Shown here: one piece after another, positions 6,642 through 9,630 of the stretch
Layout: each line of letters starts with the position of its first letter
How positions within the stretch are numbered: position 1 is the stretch's first letter
Assembly: GCA_938041005.1 (NCBI GenBank)
Contig: CALHZJ010000050.1
Coordinates: forward strand, 1 to 9,630
From: an uncultured Candidatus Saccharibacteria bacterium
GTDB taxonomy: Bacteria; Patescibacteriota; Saccharimonadia; Saccharimonadales; Saccharimonadaceae
Length of the DNA: 9,630 nt
Reading direction: 5' to 3'
Program-made: the position numbers and the translations under genes
The notes under the pieces: model-generated
What the model was told of the DNA's origin: nothing
The model's input: only the letters and a program-made list of their open reading frames with translations
Databases searched by the model: none

Positions 6642-7989
6642 ACATTTTCAGCTCTTTGTGAGCCCTTCTTAAAATCTCCAACATTTCTGCATAGCGTTTT
6701 TCATCAGAAGAAACCCGAGCATATAAAATAACTATATTGTCCATCACTTCAATATTAGCTTTTATATCCTGGTCATACAGCCACGCCATAAAACTCGGAT
6801 TTAATAGCTCAAAGCTCGCCGCCCGATCTTCGTTTGTGGCAAAAATGGTATAGCGTTTATTAAAATCACCCCACTCCATTTTAATTTTCTTGTAGCCAAT
6901 TGGCGATATTATCCGCTTCCTAAAAATGCTATTATCATCCCTGTCGACCAAAATTCCACCGTAAGATTTGGGTAGCATAATCTGACCGATAAGATAGTTA
7001 ACCTCATCTTTATTTTTACCCTCGTCCGTAAATCCATTGCCATTTTTAAGCACACAAGTATAAAGCTGAACAAGAATGCCACCATCCCAAATACCAATAA
7101 CGTGGTTATTTACGTCAGCAGAGTTAAAATAGCGCGGCAAAAATAAGTTACCACCCTTCGGAAGAAGTAGCCTACCCCAATCCAAGCTAAAATACATGCC
7201 GTTGTCTTCGGCAAACTTATTGAGTGAGCCAATCAACGTACCCATATCCTCGGTCGGCTGATTTATACCGTCCAATTTCCATTCATTGCCTTCACGAACA
7301 AAGTTCCACTTCTCTGCAAATTCTTCGTTAGTGCTTCGGATTTTCTTACCTGTAGCAACCTCCTCTAGCCTATCATCTGCTTCCGCTAAAAATGCCACAC
7401 TCACACTATCGCTTTGATTATTGGCATCGTCATGTGCGTCAGCAAAAATAGCCTCATTTATCCGCACGTTATCGACGATATTCCTACGACCCATTTGACG
7501 CAAAGCCTGCATCACTAGTCCAATGTGATTTGAATATCTCTGCGTCGTGTACCTACGAATTGACTCATAATCTAAGTTACTCCAATCATACTGAAACCTC
7601 TCGAAAACTTGCTTGGCATAATTAGTAATGCTATCTGGCTGCCATAACGAATCAGCGGAGGAAGCTTGGCGAACTGTATTCGTAGCCGCCTCACTATTTT
7701 GGCAAAATAATTTGAGCTTATCAACAAATACAGAGATAGCAGCCCCCACGAAAGTAGAAATAACTGCACATATGAACCACATTAAATCAGCTAAATACAG
7801 TAAGCTAAAAACTATTCCAACAGCAACGCCCACCAAGAAGCCTGCTATTTTTGATCTAGTCTTCCTTTTTACAAAGCCTGCCACGCCACCCGATACAGCT
7901 GCGGGTAGTATCAAAATTAAGGATCCCCCAGAAGAGCCCGACCCACCTCCGCCAGCTCGAGCAAAAAACATTAAAGACTCAATTAACAT
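6640..7989 (-). CDS. Membrane protein with Tim44-like and DUF3137-like regions
   Basis: The 449-residue protein starts with a short segment ending in a glycine-rich run (ARAGGGGSGSSGG, 10-22), like that of bacterial Tim44-like proteins. About three membrane segments follow (23-40, 47-66, 67-90). Residues 118-245 resemble a Tim44-like domain: FERFQYDWSNLDYESIRRYT, GRRNIVDNV, a DSVSVAFLAEA strand and the ending EKWNFVREGNEWKLDGI. Residues about 275-449 resemble DUF3137, with FATNEDRAASFELLNPSFMAWL, a hydrophobic DNIVILYA strand and a C-terminal helix. Bacterial Tim44-like proteins have no settled role; binding a partner at the membrane is the best general guess. The soluble part is probably cytoplasmic, but topology is uncertain. 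The ATG at 7989 has TATAAT six bases upstream and no Shine-Dalgarno. Domain calls are from pattern memory. Confidence 0.72.
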   Translation of the reverse strand: MLIESLMFFARAGGGGSGSSGGSLILILPAAVSGGVAGFVKRKTRSKIAGFLVGVAVGIVFSLLYLADLMWFICAVISTFVGAAISVFVDKLKLFCQNSEAATNTVRQASSADSLWQPDSITNYAKQVFERFQYDWSNLDYESIRRYTTQRYSNHIGLVMQALRQMGRRNIVDNVRINEAIFADAHDDANNQSDSVSVAFLAEADDRLEEVATGKKIRSTNEEFAEKWNFVREGNEWKLDGINQPTEDMGTLIGSLNKFAEDNGMYFSLDWGRLLLPKGGNLFLPRYFNSADVNNHVIGIWDGGILVQLYTCVLKNGNGFTDEGKNKDEVNYLIGQIMLPKSYGGILVDRDDNSIFRKRIISPIGYKKIKMEWGDFNKRYTIFATNEDRAASFELLNPSFMAWLYDQDIKANIEVMDNIVILYARVSSDEKRYAEMLEILRRAHKELKM

Positions 7990-7995
7990 GAGCTA

Positions 7996-8001
7996 ATTAT
8001 A
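7996..8001 (-). promoter_or_regulatory. -10 box of the Tim44-like gene
   Basis: The minus strand reads TATAAT six bases before the ATG at 7989, predicting a leaderless message. A perfect TTGACA lies only ten bases upstream of the hexamer, at 8011-8016, which is too close for a standard -35; at 17 bases upstream there is no good match. The promoter lies across the end of the 62-aa ORF. Confidence 0.5.
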
Positions 8002-8006
8002 CACTA

Positions 8007-8195
8007 TTATCTGTCAAAATCGCCATCCGCACGAGACCAAAACTTGCGAATATCTTCTATATCGTCGGCATCCAGACGAATTGCCTGCGGCTCCCGCTGT
8101 TCTTTAATAATTTCTTCAGCAAGTCCATCCGCCAGCGGATCAATTGGCGAAAACCCTACTTTACTACCAAATAATTTATTGAATAAATTTTGCAT
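8007..8195 (-). CDS. Small unknown protein, 62 aa
   Basis: I do not recognise this protein. It starts at ATG 8195 with an amphipathic, basic N-terminus (MQNLFNKLFGSK), a Pro/Gly spacer, then an acidic helical half (AEEIIKEQREP, DADDIEDIRKFW) and the end DGDFDR. There is no signal peptide or membrane segment. It lies 17 bases before the Tim44-like gene on the same strand and has a credible promoter 25-60 bases upstream. The leader is A-rich with no Shine-Dalgarno. The complementary strand is also open here, as is common for short stretches, but has no comparable promoter. Evidence that it is real is its position, its promoter and its protein-like composition; without comparison to relatives this stays moderate. 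Confidence 0.6.
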   Translation of the reverse strand: MQNLFNKLFGSKVGFSPIDPLADGLAEEIIKEQREPQAIRLDADDIEDIRKFWSRADGDFDR

Positions 8196-8221
8196 AACTT
8201 TTTTATTTTTATCAATTAATA

Positions 8222-8255
8222 ATTATATATTAGCATAAGTACAATTAAAAGTCAA
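8222..8255 (-). promoter_or_regulatory. Promoter of the 62-aa ORF
   Basis: On the minus strand TTGACT (8250-8255) is followed by 17 bases ending in TGC and by TAATAT (8227-8232), an extended -10. A perfect TATAAT at 8222-8227 overlaps it with a 22-base spacer, so either hexamer could be used. The leader would be about 20-25 bases and A/T-rich. Confidence 0.55.
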
Positions 8256-8258
8256 TAG

Positions 8259-8291
8259 AATATCCTCCCCGTGAAGAGGAGGATATTTTTT
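8259..8291. terminator. Perfect 10-bp hairpin with T-tract, between the LAETG gene and the 62-aa ORF
   Basis: AATATCCTCC (8259-8268) pairs perfectly with GGAGGATATT (8278-8287) around the nine-base loop CCGTGAAGA. A run of six T residues (8286-8291) follows on the plus strand, whereas the minus strand, in which all nearby genes are read, continues TATTCTATTGACTTTT with a poor T-tract. It sits about 30 bases after the LAETG gene stop and so probably ends that transcript, perhaps acting in both directions. Confidence 0.65.
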
Positions 8292-8319
8292 ACTGAAATT
8301 CTTATGAGAATCTACAAAA

Positions 8320-9063
8320 TTACGATCGCTTAATAATTGCAGCACCGCCAGCAGTAATTGCCGTAATAGCAGCGGCAATAACTGAGTATACACTCACGCC
8401 AGTTTCAGCCAAAGTCTCAGTAGGCTTAGCTTCTTTGCGTGGAGAAGCTGGAACTGAGGTTGATTCTACTAGGACTGGAGTAGCTGTTACATTAACATTT
8501 TCTGATTCAGCTGGAGTTTCAGGATTTACTGGGTTTTCTGGAGTAACTGGAGTAGCTGGATTTGGAGCAACAGGAGCTTCCGGCAAACTTTCTGGGTTTT
8601 TCAATGTTGCCGACGTCTGGCTCAACTTCACAGCCTTTGTCAGATTGCCACCAACAGTCAATGCGACAGTTTGGCGCAATGAGTTGTCGTAATTACCTTC
8701 TTTGTCGAACCAGTATGTGTCAATTGAAATAGGAGTGCCATATGGGATTGGACTGGGAGAACTTGGGTAATACTTCTTCACCAAATCCTCAATTGACAAC
8801 TCACTGCCCTGCATCAATTCTTGACGAATAGCACTTCTTAATTGAATCTTATTCGCGCTGCTAGTTATTACAAATCGATAATGGTCGTTCGCGGTACCTT
8901 CAAATTTAATTGTATTTTTCTCACCTTTATATTGAGCGGTGGAGATTGTTATTTTTGGTGCAGTGGGTGGAGTGGTCTCCAGCGCAGACGCGGTTACGTT
9001 GCCGAATATTACGCCAACAGTAGCCAACGCAGCGATAGCTCCAACCTTAATTAAGTTAGTCAT
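8320..9063 (-). CDS. Secreted surface protein with C-terminal LAETG sorting signal
   Basis: The 247-residue protein has an N-terminal signal peptide (basic MTNLIK, hydrophobic core about 8-22, likely cleavage after ASA at 25-27). A folded region of unknown type follows (about 35-145, with ITISTAQYKGEKNTIKFEGTAN and SIDTYWFDKEGNYDNSLRQT), with the look of a beta-rich domain. A Pro/Thr/Glu-rich spacer covers about 156-217. The end is a complete cell-wall sorting signal: LAETG (218-222), a hydrophobic stretch (223-243) and a basic tail KRS. LAxTG is the form favoured by class E sortases in Actinobacteria; no sortase gene is in this window. Signal peptidase I should remove the N-terminus. The start is supported by AAAGGA at 9070-9075, six bases before the ATG. 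Display on the cell surface is inferred; ligand or partner is unknown. Confidence 0.83.
   Translation of the reverse strand: MTNLIKVGAIAALATVGVIFGNVTASALETTPPTAPKITISTAQYKGEKNTIKFEGTANDHYRFVITSSANKIQLRSAIRQELMQGSELSIEDLVKKYYPSSPSPIPYGTPISIDTYWFDKEGNYDNSLRQTVALTVGGNLTKAVKLSQTSATLKNPESLPEAPVAPNPATPVTPENPVNPETPAESENVNVTATPVLVESTSVPASPRKEAKPTETLAETGVSVYSVIAAAITAITAGGAAIIKRS
8509..8583 (-). repeat. Pro-rich low-complexity spacer coding repeat
   Basis: This stretch codes for residues 161-185 of the LAETG protein, a degenerate run of two- and three-residue proline units (PEAP, APNP, TPVTP, ENPVNP, ETP). At DNA level the plus strand shows imperfect copies of GGAGTAACT/GGAGTAGCT/GGATTTACT. Such stalks commonly lift a domain off the wall and can vary in length between strains. 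Confidence 0.6.
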
Positions 9064-9097
9064 AGCTTATCCTTTCAAATTATTATGCTATGAACTT

Positions 9098-9126
9098 GTT
9101 ATACTAGCTGCCCTTGACTTTTGCAA
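9098..9126 (-). promoter_or_regulatory. Promoter of the LAETG gene (TTGCAA, 17 bp, TATAAC)
   Basis: On the minus strand TTGCAA (9121-9126) and TATAAC (9098-9103) are 17 bases apart. Transcription would start near 9091, giving a leader of about 28 bases with an AAAGGA ribosome site. It lies in the 87-bp gap after ileS, in which no convincing hairpin terminator is visible. Confidence 0.65.
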
Positions 9127-9150
9127 GCATAGACGTTATAACTTGGTTTT

Positions 9151-9630
9151 TTAAGATTTTTTCAGGGAAATTTCTACCAATTTACCCTCGATTTTGGCGT
9201 CATATTTTTCCGACTCATCGACTGCAGAATTTAATTCCACGGCAAGGGTTTCAGATTTAATGATATCAGCGAAAGCGTCGATAGCTTGAGATATTTCAGA
9301 ATCGTCACTGGAAATACTCAATATAATTCGATCATCTATCTGCAGACCAGCCTGTTTGCGTACGCTTTGGACGTGGCGAACGATTTCACGCATCAAACCT
9401 TCGCGCTTTAGTTCAGGAGTGATTGTTAAATCATAAACAACACTCGGTTGCGCCGACTCAGACTCTGAACCTGTAACAATTTCAACTGATTTCACGTTCA
9501 ATTCATCTTTAGCGATATCAATCAAGAACTGCGCAACTTCCGCCGACGTATCCTGAGAAATAGTGTTAATAAGCTTCACAGACGCCAACGGCTGACGCAC
9601 TTTAATTCCCTCTGATGCGCGCTTCGACAA
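9151..9630 (-). CDS. ileS: Isoleucyl-tRNA synthetase, C-terminal part
   Basis: This is the C-terminal 159 residues of a class I aminoacyl-tRNA synthetase that charges tRNA-Ile; the rest of the gene lies beyond the right edge, and the TTG at the very edge is an internal leucine codon. The visible part covers the end of the anticodon-binding domain and the C-terminal junction region: GIKVRQPLASV (about 8-18), then KDELNVKSVEIV (about 41-52), LTITPELKREGLMREIVRHV (about 68-87) and RKQAGLQIDDRIILSI (about 92-107), all familiar from IleRS. The catalytic HIGH and KMSKS motifs and the editing domain are outside the window, and no zinc-binding cysteines are seen at the C-terminus, which is typical of the IleRS type common in CPR bacteria and eukaryotes (family knowledge, not tested here). 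The gene ends at a TAA with no clear terminator. Confidence 0.88.
   Translation of the reverse strand: MSKRASEGIKVRQPLASVKLINTISQDTSAEVAQFLIDIAKDELNVKSVEIVTGSESESAQPSVVYDLTITPELKREGLMREIVRHVQSVRKQAGLQIDDRIILSISSDDSEISQAIDAFADIIKSETLAVELNSAVDESEKYDAKIEGKLVEISLKKS

Noticed and set aside
8011..8016. Perfect TTGACA as -35 of the Tim44-like gene
   Set aside because: It is only ten bases from the TATAAT, too close for a standard sigma-70 type promoter, and it codes for the last residues of the 62-aa ORF region.
8298..8311. ATTCT-TATG-AGAAT hairpin after the LAETG gene
   Set aside because: A five-pair, A/T-rich stem with no following T-run is easily expected by chance; the larger hairpin next to it is the better terminator.
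8435..8692. Plus-strand reading frame opposite the LAETG gene
   Set aside because: It is the mirror of the proline-rich stalk codons, giving a Gly/Val/Ser-rich artefact without ribosome site or promoter.
9489..9504. Possible parS site (TTTCACGT core)
   Set aside because: Only the eight-base core and two further positions match the 16-base consensus palindrome, and it is inside ileS. No full parS was seen in the window.

Overview
The window looks like a chromosomal segment of a small-genome bacterium of the Candidate Phyla Radiation, most probably a Saccharibacterium (TM7). This is inferred from protein resemblance, moderate-to-low GC, tight packing, and a Gram-positive style envelope set (an LCP-family protein, type I signal peptidase, and a surface protein with an LAETG sorting signal). 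UGA is used as a normal stop (parA, galU), which argues against the UGA-recoding Gracilibacteria and Absconditabacteria. No rRNA, tRNA, transposase, CRISPR array or phage gene was seen, so this is ordinary core chromosome with a few lineage-specific genes rather than a mobile island.

Layout, left to right: the C-terminal part of prmC (+) ends tail-to-tail with a multi-pass membrane protein (-), sharing the four bases TTAA for both stops. Next come an LCP-family protein (-) and, divergent from it across a 41-bp gap, signal peptidase I (lepB, +). lepB converges on parB-parA (-, overlapping ATGA). A strong hairpin terminator separates parA from rplU (-), which has its own promoter overlapping the end of a galU-like gene (-). 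galU is apparently translationally coupled to a 449-aa membrane protein with Tim44-like and DUF3137-like regions (-). Upstream of that lie a 62-aa unknown ORF (-), a perfect 10-bp hairpin, a secreted LAETG-anchored protein (-), and the C-terminus of ileS (-), which runs off the right edge.

Functionally the window mixes information processing (release-factor methylation, L21, IleRS), chromosome segregation (ParA/ParB) and envelope building (LCP ligase-like protein, signal peptidase, nucleotide-sugar synthesis, sorted surface protein). Signal peptidase should process exported proteins such as the LAETG protein. The sugar-nucleotide enzyme and LCP protein are plausible early and late steps of surface-glycan production.

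The most distinctive sequence-level signal is promoter architecture. Four genes (membrane protein, LCP, lepB, Tim44-like) have a perfect TATAAT only 6-10 bases before the ATG and no Shine-Dalgarno, predicting leaderless or nearly leaderless mRNAs. parA, rplU, galU and the LAETG gene have clear Shine-Dalgarno sites. I did not find a clearly new multi-gene system; the best candidates for follow-up are the LAETG surface protein, the Tim44-like/DUF3137-like fusion, the overlapping divergent promoters, and the paired cysteines in the exported enzymes.
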